The translations under genes and the position numbers were made by a program. From contig JAFGIP010000064.1 in the NCBI GenBank assembly GCA_016929525.1, positions 1 to 64,000 on the forward strand: a stretch of DNA of 64,000 bases. Reading direction: 5' to 3'. How positions within the stretch are numbered: the first letter of the stretch is position 1; every line of letters starts with the position of its first letter. The DNA comes from Bacteroidales bacterium (GTDB taxonomy: Bacteria; Bacteroidota; Bacteroidia; Bacteroidales; UBA10428). This document shows, in pieces, positions 27,324 through 37,398 of this stretch. The notes beneath the pieces are model-generated. The model was not told the origin of the DNA. It ran no database searches and saw nothing but the letters and a program-made list of their open reading frames with translations.

Positions 27324-27481
27324 GGTGAACAGTCCAAGTATGACTGAGGCTTCGTTGGACGAAGTAAACAAATGAGTTTTCATTTCATCACTTTATGAGT
27401 TAATCATTTCATCGGACAACAGTTAAACCTTTAAACGATTACACGATTACACAATTCAACAATAAAACGCGCTAGCAGAAG

Positions 27482-28942
27482 CTATTTCACCCCATGCATT
27501 AATTTATTAATTGGCTTGGAAAGGATCAGCAACAGTAAACCAATACCTACAGCCACAAGACCTGTATTGGTAAAAACTTTTAAGTATATATCATAGGTTT
27601 CAGATATGGGACGGGTGGCAGCATTTTCAGCCGATCCGGTTAATTTTGCTAGGCTTCCTGCCAGGTAGTTTGCAGCTGACCAACTCATAAACCAGGCACC
27701 CATCATGGTGCCGGCAAGGTTTTTAGGTGCCAGCTTTGTGACCATAGATAAACCGATCGGAGAGATGAACAGCTCACCGGTAGTATGAAGCAGGTAGAGA
27801 AATACCAGGGTAAGTATCGGCATTAAGTAATCATGTGCGAAAAGTGCACCCAACTGTACCATTAAATATCCCAGACCCAGTTGTATGATACCAAACCCGA
27901 ATTTGGCAGGAATATTAGGATTCTTTTTAATCTTGTCCAGCCAAATCCACATCATGGAGAACAGGGATCCGAATATCATAATAAAGAAGGGGTTGAAAAA
28001 CTGGGTAGTCGGGGCTGCCATTTCAAAGTTACCGATCATCCTGTTAATATTCCGATCTGCAAAGAAGGTGAGGGAAGTCCCTGCCTGTTCGAAGCATGTC
28101 CAGAATACAACATTAAAGATCAGGAGTATCACAAAGGCAAACATCCTGTGTAAAAGTATTTTGCCTCCTTTAATGCCTGCCTGTATCAGGGTAAATATTA
28201 CAAAGAGAGCCGTAGCTGCAAGGAGTACTCCGACAACCTGGTTAAAACGAACAAGTAAGTAGACAGCTGGAACAGCGGCAACAATTGCCAACGTAACCAT
28301 ATGAAACTGAGTGAAAGGGCCAAAGACCTTGCTATGCAGTTTTTCCGGATTCGGAGGGGCAATTTTATCTGCAAAGGATTTTTGTCCAAAGAAAAAGATT
28401 AGAGCACCCAATAACATTCCTATACCGGCAAGTGCAAAACCATAATGATAACCAATCTTTATGCCCACTTCTGCTACAATAATGGTTGCCATCAGGGCAC
28501 CAATGTTTATACCTATATAGAAAATGGTAAAACCTGAATCCCTTCTGTTATCGTTTTCTTTGTATAGTTTTCCTACAATTGTTGAGACATTAGCCTTAAA
28601 CAGACCATTTCCCACAACAAGTGCACCCATACCAAGAAATAACCAATCGTCAGTTCCACCTAAAATCATGAACTCACCTATCGACATTAAAATGCTGCCC
28701 AAAATAACCGCGTATTTATATCCGAGAATTTTATCTGCGATCCTTCCCCCAAGAACAGGAGCCGCATATATTAAAGCTGTATAGGCAGCATATATTGCAA
28801 AGGAATCCTTTTCATTCTTAAGCAACATATTTGCCAGATATAGTGCAAGGAGTCCCCGCATTCCATAGTAACAGAATCTTTCCCACATCTCTGAAAAGAA
28901 CAGTACTGCTAATCCTTTTGGGTGTTTACTGAATAATGCCAT
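27482..28942 (-). CDS. POT family proton-coupled oligopeptide transporter
   Basis: A 486-residue MFS transporter of the PTR2/POT family that imports di- and tripeptides with protons. The signature 'SEMWERFCYYGMRGLLALYL' in helix 1 contains the ExxERFxYY motif for proton coupling. Other typical segments are 'GGRIADKILG' and 'GELFISPIGLSMVTKLAP'. About 12-14 hydrophobic helices follow. I start at the ATG at 28942 (MALFSKHPKGL); the 37 codons before it contain no family residues. The gene is divergent from nnr, and a TAnnTTTG element lies about 70 bp upstream. Confidence 0.93.
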   Translation of the reverse strand: MALFSKHPKGLAVLFFSEMWERFCYYGMRGLLALYLANMLLKNEKDSFAIYAAYTALIYAAPVLGGRIADKILGYKYAVILGSILMSIGEFMILGGTDDWLFLGMGALVVGNGLFKANVSTIVGKLYKENDNRRDSGFTIFYIGINIGALMATIIVAEVGIKIGYHYGFALAGIGMLLGALIFFFGQKSFADKIAPPNPEKLHSKVFGPFTQFHMVTLAIVAAVPAVYLLVRFNQVVGVLLAATALFVIFTLIQAGIKGGKILLHRMFAFVILLIFNVVFWTCFEQAGTSLTFFADRNINRMIGNFEMAAPTTQFFNPFFIMIFGSLFSMMWIWLDKIKKNPNIPAKFGFGIIQLGLGYLMVQLGALFAHDYLMPILTLVFLYLLHTTGELFISPIGLSMVTKLAPKNLAGTMMGAWFMSWSAANYLAGSLAKLTGSAENAATRPISETYDIYLKVFTNTGLVAVGIGLLLLILSKPINKLMHGVK

Positions 28943-29011
28943 CGTTGTTCTTGTATATAAATTTATTGATAATCTATAAATATTTGTATTCCAGCAACAA
29001 ATGGAAACCGA

Positions 29012-29019
29012 CAAATATA
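29012..29019 (-). promoter_or_regulatory. Candidate -7 element for the POT transporter gene
   Basis: Minus strand TATATTTG, an exact TAnnTTTG match, 70 bp before the ATG at 28942. No clear -33 partner is seen. Confidence 0.4.
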
Positions 29020-29063
29020 GAAGATTTTTGCAATTAGTATTAAAAAATACCAATAAGACCCAT

Positions 29064-29071
29064 TATTTTTG
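29064..29071 (+). promoter_or_regulatory. Candidate -7 element for nnr
   Basis: Plus strand TATTTTTG matches TAnnTTTG and would start transcription about 15 bp before the nnr ATG at 29093. A -33 element at the normal distance is not evident. Confidence 0.4.
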
Positions 29072-29092
29072 TGTATCAACCAAATTCCGAAC

Positions 29093-30619
29093 ATGAAATT
29101 ATTTACCGCCAATAAAATCCGTGAAGCCGACGCCTATACTATTGCCAAAGAACCCATTGATTCGATCGGTCTTATGGAACGGGCAGCAAACCAATTAGCA
29201 TCGTGGATCAATTGTAAAACAGGGAAGGAGCAGAGTATTAAAATATTTACGGGACCGGGCAATAACGGAGGCGACGGATGGGCTCTGGCAAGAATTCTAA
29301 GCAGGCAGGGATATGGCAATATCAATTTATACCTGTTAGTTATTAGTAAAAGTCTTTCTCCCGATTCTGAAATTAACAGGGGGCGGTTATTATCTGAAAC
29401 AAAGGTGAAAGTAACCGAACTTAAAAACGTTAAGGATTTTCCGGCAATTCATAATAGGGATATCATCATTGATTCGCTGTTTGGTTCCGGTTTAACAAGA
29501 CCTCTTGAGGGATTGGCTGCTGACCTGGTAAAGTATATTAACGATACGGAAAAATCGACTGTTATTTCGGTAGATATACCCAGCGGACTTTTTGCAGAGG
29601 ATAATCCCGTTACAGATTCTGCTATTATCCATGCTGATTATACACTGTCGTTCCAGTTTCCAAAGCTGTCTTTTTTCTTTCCTGAAAATGATAATTACGT
29701 TGGTAAATTTGAAATCCTTGACATTGGTCTGCATGGTGAATTTATTGACAGGGAGCCTTCGGATTTTAATTATACATCTGAAAAAGACATTGCTGACAAG
29801 GTATGGGTAAGAAATAAATATTCACATAAGGGGACTTACGGACATGCCCTGATTATAGCAGGCAGTTATGGAATGATGGGTGCTACGGTCCTCGCTGCAA
29901 AAGCTGCAATGCGTTCCGGAGCAGGACTGGTAACCGCACATGTCCCGCGATTTGGTGTAGATATTATACAGAACTCGGTTCCTGAATGTCTTTTAAGTAT
30001 CGATGAATCGGATATTCTTTTCAGTGAACACCCTGACCTTGAAAAATTTACTGCTATTGGTGTAGGTCCGGCAATTAATCAGAAATCAAATACCAGAAAA
30101 GCGATAATATCCCTCCTGAAGGATGTTACAGTTCCGATTGTAATTGATGCCGATGCCCTGAATATTTTGTCGGCTATAGATAACTGGAATGAGCTATTAC
30201 CTGAGCAATGTATTCTTACACCACATCCCAGGGAATTTGAAAGACTTTTTGGGAAATTTGGTTCAAGCTATGAAAGAATGTCAGCTCAGCAGGAATTTTC
30301 ACAACAAAACGGGACAATTGTAGTTCTTAAAGGAGCACACACCTGTATATCGCTGCCGGATGGTCAATTATGGTTCAATACTACCGGCAACCCTGGTATG
30401 GCAACAGGAGGCAGCGGTGATGCATTAACCGGAATTATTTTAGGTCTTTTATCACAGGGTTATAATTTGGAAGATGCTGCAATTACAGGGGTATATATAC
30501 ATGGTTTGGCAGGAGATATGGCAAAAGAAACATTGGGTGAAACAGGGCTGATTGCTTCTGACATGGTTAATTATCTTGGTGTGGCATTTAAAAAAATTGA
30601 AAATATTATAACAAAATGA
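29093..30619 (+). CDS. nnr: Bifunctional NAD(P)H-hydrate epimerase / ADP- or ATP-dependent dehydratase
   Basis: A 508-residue fusion that repairs hydrated NADH and NADPH. The N-terminal YjeF epimerase domain (about 1-215) has GPGNNGGDGW and 'DSLFGSGLTRPL'. The C-terminal ribokinase-like dehydratase domain (about 235-505) has 'KGTYGHALIIAGSYGMMGA', 'VIDADALNIL', 'LTPHPREFERL' and the nucleotide-site GMATGGSGDALTG. Start is the ATG at 29093 (MKLFTANKIREADAYT), the family norm. The stop overlaps the ATG of the next lipoprotein gene (ATGA), so the two are coupled. Confidence 0.95.
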   Translation: MKLFTANKIREADAYTIAKEPIDSIGLMERAANQLASWINCKTGKEQSIKIFTGPGNNGGDGWALARILSRQGYGNINLYLLVISKSLSPDSEINRGRLLSETKVKVTELKNVKDFPAIHNRDIIIDSLFGSGLTRPLEGLAADLVKYINDTEKSTVISVDIPSGLFAEDNPVTDSAIIHADYTLSFQFPKLSFFFPENDNYVGKFEILDIGLHGEFIDREPSDFNYTSEKDIADKVWVRNKYSHKGTYGHALIIAGSYGMMGATVLAAKAAMRSGAGLVTAHVPRFGVDIIQNSVPECLLSIDESDILFSEHPDLEKFTAIGVGPAINQKSNTRKAIISLLKDVTVPIVIDADALNILSAIDNWNELLPEQCILTPHPREFERLFGKFGSSYERMSAQQEFSQQNGTIVVLKGAHTCISLPDGQLWFNTTGNPGMATGGSGDALTGIILGLLSQGYNLEDAAITGVYIHGLAGDMAKETLGETGLIASDMVNYLGVAFKKIENIITK

Positions 30620-31692
30620 AAAGCTGTTTAAACTACTTCATAATTATATTATTGCTGGCATGTTCTCCTGTAGGGAATATTATGGTAACAAATGTACATG
30701 ATCTTGCAGCATATCCTGAAAATTCGATAATATACGCATTACCGCGTACAAGAATTAAAATTACCGTTACCGCGTTGAAACATGAAATAATTCCCGGACC
30801 CTATAACAAGTATGCCGAGAAGTATCTTGGTATAGTCGGATCGCCTTCTGTTTCAACAATAATGTGGGAGATTTCAGATATCGTAGTCAATACAAATACA
30901 GAACCTGATCCGGATCATTATTATGCTCTGCAAACTGAGGAAGGAAAGAATGTTACATCGGATCTGCTTGAAATGACATCAAACGGTCTTATCTTAAAAC
31001 TTGATAACTATAATCCGTTTATTCAGTTTCATGACGATTATAATGACAGTCCCGAACCAATTCATTTCACTGATTTATCAGTTAAAAGGAATATTGATGG
31101 TTCATCGAAACCGAATAAAAAAGGTACCGACATTCCAACTGATCTCCCGGTTTCAAAGAAACATACAGGGGTAAAAAGTATCGAAAAGAAAGCTGAAGAA
31201 GCTGCCAACTTTATTATTAAGATCAGGAAAAGACGTTTTAAGCTGCTTGCAGGTCAGTACGATGTTTTCCCCGAAGGACAGGCACTTGAAACAAGCGTGA
31301 GAGAATTGAATGAACTTGAACAGGAATACCTTTCTTTATTTACGGGCAAAATTTATACTGATACTGTCGTCCGTAATTTTCATTATATACCGAAACCCGG
31401 AACAAATCTTGAAAGAAACGTTTTTTGCCGTTTCTCGGAAGAAAATGGTTTTCTGGATCCTTTGGGAGCTGCAGGAAAAGCTTTGGTTCTGGAATTAAAA
31501 AATAAGGAATTTACTTCTGTACTGGATCATCTTCAGATGCCTTATGAAGGGCCGGGTAAAGAAAATATAATTTTATACAGAATCCCCGATATTACAGAAG
31601 CAAGTATATTTTACAGTAGCATAAATATACTGGAAGCTGAACTTAAAATATTTCAATATGGCAAGCTTGTACCGTATTATTTTCATAAGTAA
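30616..31692 (+). CDS. DUF4831 family lipoprotein
   Basis: A 358-residue lipoprotein. The signal peptide ends in a lipobox LLLAC with Cys16. Past it, 'IIYALPRTRIKITVTALKHEIIPGPYNKYAEKYLGI' is the hallmark of DUF4831, common in Bacteroidota and of unknown function. The middle is hydrophilic and the C-terminus has mixed strand character. It overlaps the end of nnr by 4 bp (ATGA). A good terminator follows at 31764-31802. Why it should travel with NAD(P)HX repair is not clear; coupling may only be for expression. Confidence 0.85.
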   Translation: MKSCLNYFIIILLLACSPVGNIMVTNVHDLAAYPENSIIYALPRTRIKITVTALKHEIIPGPYNKYAEKYLGIVGSPSVSTIMWEISDIVVNTNTEPDPDHYYALQTEEGKNVTSDLLEMTSNGLILKLDNYNPFIQFHDDYNDSPEPIHFTDLSVKRNIDGSSKPNKKGTDIPTDLPVSKKHTGVKSIEKKAEEAANFIIKIRKRRFKLLAGQYDVFPEGQALETSVRELNELEQEYLSLFTGKIYTDTVVRNFHYIPKPGTNLERNVFCRFSEENGFLDPLGAAGKALVLELKNKEFTSVLDHLQMPYEGPGKENIILYRIPDITEASIFYSSINILEAELKIFQYGKLVPYYFHK

Positions 31693-31763
31693 TATTTGAT
31701 AAGATATAAACTCCCTGAATCCTGGTTACAAGAAATTATTTTGACCGGGAACCAAATGGCAGG

Positions 31764-31802
31764 TCAGGTTTTTTCATCATTTCTGTAAAACCTGATTTTT
31801 TT
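31764..31802 (+). terminator. Rho-independent terminator after nnr-DUF4831
   Basis: Arms TCAGGTTTT (31764-31772) and AAAACCTGA (31787-31795) pair perfectly, with a 14-base loop and seven T residues after (31796-31802). Confidence 0.75.
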
Positions 31803-31961
31803 CGTCATAATCAAAATTATTCCTGTCAATACAAAACCTATATTGGTAAAATTCATTACAGTGATTACTGTAAACGTTGGTACTTTTGAGTTAATATGTT
31901 CGTATTTCAAACAGGTATGTAACCAGAAGAAAAGATTAATTCGTTATTTAAGTCTTTCAGT

Positions 31962-34900
31962 ATGGCAGGTGATGCAATTTTAACTCGGGCAATATTCATC
32001 GGAATATTTTTATTTTCATTTTCGGCAGGATCAAAGTCTCAGTCAGTTAATTATTCAGTCAGTGATAAGAAAATAACTAAGGTAAGAGAAATTAGTATGC
32101 CTGATCGTATGCTTAAAAAGGACAGCGATGGTTCCTTCATTTTAAGTTATGATATATCCGATTATAATGTAGTTACCACAAAAACAAATAATGATTTATA
32201 CCAGTGGATTACGATTAAGGGGTTTGGCAAACTCCAGGACATTGGAGCACCTGGTTTACCGTCACGTACTGAGAAGCTCGCATTGCCTTCAGATTCAGTA
32301 GCTGAAATTTCTGTAATAAGTTCGGAGTATATTGAATTAACCGGATTTAATATACATCCCGTTCAACCCTTTGAGGCGGACGGGGTAATCAGTAACGAAG
32401 GTTTTACTATTAATGAAGGTATATATACATCAAATAACTATTATCCCGGCGATGTTGCAGCATTAGCTGACATACAGATATACAAGGGAACACCCCTCGC
32501 ATTTATTAAAATCAATCCAATTCAGTTTAATCCTGTAACAGGTAAAGTAAAAATATATACCAATATTTCCGTTAAAGTAAGTCCTGAACCGGATCTTAAA
32601 AAAACCTCTGGCATAACTCCGGACAAATCAGATAAATTGTTACGAAATATTGTTATTAATGATATTGAAGAACTTAATCCTGATAAAATATTTGAAAAAG
32701 ACGGCGAAGTAATAACTGATCCGATCGGGTATTTAATTATTACAAAACCAACTTTTCGGGTAGCTGCCGATTCGCTTGCAAAATGGAAAAGTCAACTGGG
32801 TTTTTCAGTAGAAATAATTTCACGATCAAGCTGGACAAGCACAGATGTTAAAAATGTTATCCAAAACAGATATGATAATGGAAATCCTAGACCTGGTTAT
32901 TTTGTTATTATCGGCGATCAGCAGGATGTTCCTGACAGGGTAAAAACATACGAAGACGAAACCTGGTACATGGATGTTTATTATGGATGTATGGATGGAC
33001 CTACTGATAAAATTCCCGATTTAGGTCGTGGACGTATACCGGTAAATAATGCTGAGCAAGCCATGACTGCAGTAATGAAAATTATCAATTATGAACGGAA
33101 TCCGCCGGAAACGTCTTCATTTTATCAGAAGGGCTTACACTGTACTTATTTTCAGCATAAGAATGATGGCTATGCAGAAATGAGATATACCCATACCACA
33201 GAAGAATCACGTGACTACATGTTAGGGCAGGGTTTTGATATCCAGCGTGTTTATTATACTGAAAGTCATATAAATCCAACTAACTATAATAACGGATATT
33301 TCTCAAACGGTGAACCGATTCCGGCTGAATTACGTCGTGATAACGGATTTGCATGGGATGGTGATGGCGATGATATTGTTGAAGCTGTAAATGATGGCCG
33401 CCTCTATGTTTTTCATCGTGATCATGGATTAATTGATGGCTGGGTTGCACCTGAGATTTCAGTTAATGATGTAGATAACATGAACAATGGAGGTCTCTTA
33501 CCGGTATTCTTCAACGTTGATTGTCATAGTGGTTCATTTCAGTATAGTGAATGTTTCGCAGAAAAACTTATTAAGAAAGAAAATGGCGGGGCCGTAGGAG
33601 TTATTGGAGCTACTCAGGCAACATATAGTGGCTGGAACGATGCCTTGATTGAAGGATTTATTGATGCAATATGGCCATATCCTGGTCTGATTCCGGTTTT
33701 TGGATGGGGAGGAATCTCAGACCCGGAGGTTACAGAGCACGAACCTGTTTATCGGATGGGAGATATTCTTAATCAGGGTTTGTTCAGAATGACAGAAACA
33801 TGGGATGGATGGGCTACCGAACGTCAGTATGAACGTTTTCATTACTATGGAGATCCTGCCATGCAGATATGGACACAAATACCTGTGCAGATTACAGCAT
33901 CTCATCCTGCTGAAATTAATGTAGGAGAAACTTCTTTTAGTATATATAGTTCAAATTGTGCCAATGGATTTGCTACAATTTGCTTCAATAATGAGTTACA
34001 GGCTAAAATTCAACTTTCAGGCGGTACAGGTACATTCTATTTTGAAGAACCAATAAACGAAATGGTGACAAATGTTATAATTACAATTTATCATCATAAT
34101 TACATTCCATATGTTGCCAATATTCATACTACAGCTGGATTAGTACCTCTGTTCTTAGCAAGTGAGACTGAAATTTGTCCGGGCTCTGTTGTTGATTTCA
34201 TAGACAGTTCAACTGACAGCCCGGCAAGTTGGGAATGGACTATTGAACCATCCGGCTTTGAATATATCAATGGTACAAACAAGAATTCACAAAATCCTTC
34301 TGTTCGTTTTACAGAGGCAGGTTTTTATGATATTAAACTTAAAGTTGAAAACATTGAAGAGATCGATTCAACATTAAAAGTAGATTTTATTGAAGTTTAT
34401 AATGCCCCGGATCCACCGGTTGTATCTGATATAGCTATTTGCGATTCCGGATCGGTTGAGCTGAATGCAACAGGGTCAACTGATATTTTCCAGTGGTGGA
34501 GTCTTGAGGAAGGAGGTGTTTTACTTAGCGAAGAAGCGAGTTATCAGACACCAGTATTGGATGAGTCAACTACTTATTATGTTAAAGGTATCAGCGAAGC
34601 AATAAGTGAAGAGTTATCTACTCTGTTTGCACATACCAATAATTCAAATGGTAATATGTTTGACATTATTGCTCATCAGGATATTACAGTTGACAGCTTC
34701 GATATTAATATTATCGACAATTTGCAGCATAATGTTGAAATTTACTATAAGCAGGGAACTTATGTAGGTTTTGAAAATAATCCGGCAGCCTGGATATTGC
34801 TTGGTGATTTTACCGTTTTTGGAAACGGATTGGATAACCCTGCTCGCGTAAGAGCAGGAGGACTATCAGTTGAAGAGGGTGAAACAGTTGGTATATACAT

Positions 34901-36572
34901 TACTTTGACAGATGGGAACGTTGGTTATACCAATTCTGGTGTTGATGCCAACAACGATGATATAACAATTGACTGCGGTGTCGGACTGATATATCCGTTT
35001 GGTACGGTTTATTCACCGAGAAGCTGGAATGGTACGGTATTCTATTCAAAAGGAGAATATCTGTGCAGCAGCATCATTGAGGAGGTAAATGTAACAGTAA
35101 ATACCACTCCGGACCCGCCTTCTGCCTCTGATATGGAAATGTGTTTTGGCAACCCCATACCTGATTTGTATGCAATTGGTTCAAATATAAAATGGTATGC
35201 TGATCCTGATAAATCGACATTACTTTATGAAGGCGCAACCTTCCTACCTGACGATGTTGAAATTGGAGCCAACTTGTTTTATGCATCTCAGTCAAGCGCC
35301 AATTGTGAAAGTAATACCAGGCAGGTTGAGCTTGCTGTAGGTGAAGTACCTGATATACCGGTTGCGAATGATTTTGAATTTTGCTATAACAATGACGGAA
35401 TTGAAATTTATGCCTTGGGCACATCACACAGATGGTATATCGATCCGGCTGGTGATTTGCTGTTAAGCACGGAAGATACACTCAGATTACCGGAGATAGA
35501 AGTTGGCGAAGGTTTGGTTTATGTTTCAAATATTTCAGGCATTTGTGAAAGCGATCTTAAGGAAATCGCTGTTATCAGACATCCTGCTATTGAGTTACCA
35601 TTAACCAGGGATTATGAATTTTGCGAGAATGAAACCAATATAAATCTGGTTGCAGATGGTAATGTAATACGGTGGTATAGCAGTTATATTGAAAAAGATA
35701 TGATACTTGAGAGCGACACACTTAACATACCGGTATTAATTCCGGGGACATTTAAATTTTACGTCACAAATATGGTTGGCAATTGTGAAAGTGATTTTGA
35801 CACGGTAACAATCGTTGTTCATGAGTTACCAGAAGCCCCTGAAGTAGATGATATCGAGATATGTGAGGGTGATAACGAAGTTATCTTTGCGGAAGGTGAA
35901 AATATTCGGTGGTATACAGATTCAGGTGCATCTAACCTTATTTATGAAGGCAATTACTTTACACCTGAAGAATTAAAAACAGGTGAAAATTCATATTATG
36001 TAAGCAAAACAATCAACAATTGTGAAAGTGAAACAGAAGGCTTTATTGTTTGGGTAAATGAACTTCCTGAGTTCAGTCTTGGAAATGATACGATATTATA
36101 CCCCGATGAAAACTTATTGTTGGAGTGTGCGACATCCGGAAGTTATCTATGGTTTAATTTAGGTACAGGGTCATCATATAATTTTGTCGTCAATGACCAT
36201 GAACCGGGTGATTACAACTGTTGGTTGGAAGTAGTCAGTGAGGAAGGATGTTATTATTCTGATACAATTAAGATCACTGTATATGATCCGGATCTGACAC
36301 ACGGAACAATTGGATTAGAGAGTGTGCGGGTATATCCAAATCCAACTGACGGCCTTTTGAATATCGAATGCAACGGCTTGCAGGAACTGAATGGTAAAAT
36401 AGCCTTAAGGTTATACAATAATACCGGACAACTTATATTAAGCAGGGAGATATTAAGTCTGAATAAGACTGAGATATTCCAGTTTGATCTGACTGAATTT
36501 CCTGAAGGCGTTTATCATTTAATTATTGATGATTCATTCAGAAGATTTGAAATAAACATAGTTCTATACTGA
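31962..36572 (+). CDS. Gingipain-type C25 cysteine peptidase with Ig-like repeats and T9SS sorting domain
   Basis: A 1536-residue secreted protease. After the signal peptide comes a C25 propeptide (about 40-230, 'GLPSRTEKLALPSDS'), then the peptidase. The catalytic pair is His488 in HRDHG and Cys521 in NVDCHSGSF, spaced 33 residues apart, the same as in gingipain R. A PKD-like domain (about 735-815) and five Ig_7-like repeats follow, each starting with a P-x-x-x-D-x-x-x-C pattern and ending CES or similar (about 820-1370). The last 80 residues are a T9SS type A signal ('VYPNPTDGLLNIEC', 'EGVYHLII'). It should be surface-bound or released. It stands alone, with a terminator at 36597. Confidence 0.92.
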   Translation: MAGDAILTRAIFIGIFLFSFSAGSKSQSVNYSVSDKKITKVREISMPDRMLKKDSDGSFILSYDISDYNVVTTKTNNDLYQWITIKGFGKLQDIGAPGLPSRTEKLALPSDSVAEISVISSEYIELTGFNIHPVQPFEADGVISNEGFTINEGIYTSNNYYPGDVAALADIQIYKGTPLAFIKINPIQFNPVTGKVKIYTNISVKVSPEPDLKKTSGITPDKSDKLLRNIVINDIEELNPDKIFEKDGEVITDPIGYLIITKPTFRVAADSLAKWKSQLGFSVEIISRSSWTSTDVKNVIQNRYDNGNPRPGYFVIIGDQQDVPDRVKTYEDETWYMDVYYGCMDGPTDKIPDLGRGRIPVNNAEQAMTAVMKIINYERNPPETSSFYQKGLHCTYFQHKNDGYAEMRYTHTTEESRDYMLGQGFDIQRVYYTESHINPTNYNNGYFSNGEPIPAELRRDNGFAWDGDGDDIVEAVNDGRLYVFHRDHGLIDGWVAPEISVNDVDNMNNGGLLPVFFNVDCHSGSFQYSECFAEKLIKKENGGAVGVIGATQATYSGWNDALIEGFIDAIWPYPGLIPVFGWGGISDPEVTEHEPVYRMGDILNQGLFRMTETWDGWATERQYERFHYYGDPAMQIWTQIPVQITASHPAEINVGETSFSIYSSNCANGFATICFNNELQAKIQLSGGTGTFYFEEPINEMVTNVIITIYHHNYIPYVANIHTTAGLVPLFLASETEICPGSVVDFIDSSTDSPASWEWTIEPSGFEYINGTNKNSQNPSVRFTEAGFYDIKLKVENIEEIDSTLKVDFIEVYNAPDPPVVSDIAICDSGSVELNATGSTDIFQWWSLEEGGVLLSEEASYQTPVLDESTTYYVKGISEAISEELSTLFAHTNNSNGNMFDIIAHQDITVDSFDINIIDNLQHNVEIYYKQGTYVGFENNPAAWILLGDFTVFGNGLDNPARVRAGGLSVEEGETVGIYITLTDGNVGYTNSGVDANNDDITIDCGVGLIYPFGTVYSPRSWNGTVFYSKGEYLCSSIIEEVNVTVNTTPDPPSASDMEMCFGNPIPDLYAIGSNIKWYADPDKSTLLYEGATFLPDDVEIGANLFYASQSSANCESNTRQVELAVGEVPDIPVANDFEFCYNNDGIEIYALGTSHRWYIDPAGDLLLSTEDTLRLPEIEVGEGLVYVSNISGICESDLKEIAVIRHPAIELPLTRDYEFCENETNINLVADGNVIRWYSSYIEKDMILESDTLNIPVLIPGTFKFYVTNMVGNCESDFDTVTIVVHELPEAPEVDDIEICEGDNEVIFAEGENIRWYTDSGASNLIYEGNYFTPEELKTGENSYYVSKTINNCESETEGFIVWVNELPEFSLGNDTILYPDENLLLECATSGSYLWFNLGTGSSYNFVVNDHEPGDYNCWLEVVSEEGCYYSDTIKITVYDPDLTHGTIGLESVRVYPNPTDGLLNIECNGLQELNGKIALRLYNNTGQLILSREILSLNKTEIFQFDLTEFPEGVYHLIIDDSFRRFEINIVLY

Positions 36573-36596
36573 TAACCATATAACTTAGATATTTAA

Positions 36597-36630
36597 ATGA
36601 CTATTCCAAAACGGAGTAGTCATTTTTTTT
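36597..36630 (+). terminator. Rho-independent terminator after the C25 peptidase gene
   Basis: Arms ATGACTA (36597-36603) and TAGTCAT (36617-36623), with inner CC/GG pairs, then eight T residues. It lies 25 bp past the stop codon. Confidence 0.82.
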
Positions 36631-36684
36631 AATTAGTAAACAATGAATTATTTTAAGTTACGGAAATAAGTATATAAAATGCAA

Positions 36685-37203
36685 TTACTCCTTAACCGGG
36701 GAATCATACGAAGCCAGCCAGGTTTCCCACGACTCTTTTTCCCAGTGATTCCCGCCTAGGAACTTAATTATTTCATCGAATGGTTTTGCTTGGGTATAAC
36801 CTTTCTGAACATGAATTATCTGCACTTCTTCATTAAGAAAAACAACTGACGGGTAGCTCATCTGACCGTTCAACAGAGCCGCAGCAAGCTCATGATACCC
36901 TCTGTTCCCCTGGGGGACGAATTTATATATTGTATTATTGAAAGTTATATCTTCCCTCTGTTCAGCATTAAATTTAACTGGGTAAAAAGTTTTATTTAAA
37001 TAATCAGCTATTATTGCATTGCCGAAAGTATTCCTGTCCATAACCTTACAGTAACCACACCAATCGGTATATACATCCACCATTATTTTTCTGGGTACTT
37101 TTTTATTCAGTTCAACTGCTTCTTCCCAGGTATACCATCTTATTTGTTGCCCATGAAGAGAAAAGCAGAGGATTAAGCCTGCTATAATTAAGAGATTTTT
37201 CAT
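36685..37203 (-). CDS. Secreted thioredoxin-fold protein (DUF255-like)
   Basis: A 172-residue exported thioredoxin-like protein. The signal peptide is MKNLLIIAGLILCFSLHGQ, so the ATG at 37203 is the likely start. The redox motif is WCGYC (48-52, Cys49 and Cys52), and 'FYPVKFNAEQREDITFNNTIYKFVPQGNRGYHELA' is typical of Bacteroidota thioredoxins with a DUF255-like core. 'SYPSVVFLNEE' supplies the cis-proline. It probably reduces or rearranges disulfides in envelope proteins. It is convergent with the C25 peptidase gene. Confidence 0.85.
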   Translation of the reverse strand: MKNLLIIAGLILCFSLHGQQIRWYTWEEAVELNKKVPRKIMVDVYTDWCGYCKVMDRNTFGNAIIADYLNKTFYPVKFNAEQREDITFNNTIYKFVPQGNRGYHELAAALLNGQMSYPSVVFLNEEVQIIHVQKGYTQAKPFDEIIKFLGGNHWEKESWETWLASYDSPVKE

Positions 37204-37398
37204 TCTTAAATCTTCAATATACATTGTGAGAATAACGCAAAATAGTGATTTTTTGTTTCATAATATTGTTAAAGTTAAGTTAAACTTAACCGGGATTAAA
37301 AGATAAAATTATCTACATGTATATTTCAGATGAAATATTTCATTAGATAATAATTTAAATATTAATTTTAATTATTTCGTTTTCAAAATTCGTGGAAA

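Noticed and set aside
27296-27451. Tandem 7-bp and 9-bp repeats considered as a CRISPR array
   Set aside because: Units are too short, there are no spacers, and no cas genes are near.
35074-35481. 135-codon antisense open frame in the C25 peptidase gene
   Set aside because: It is a low-complexity shadow of the Ig-like repeats (rich in Gln, His and Leu) with no independent support.
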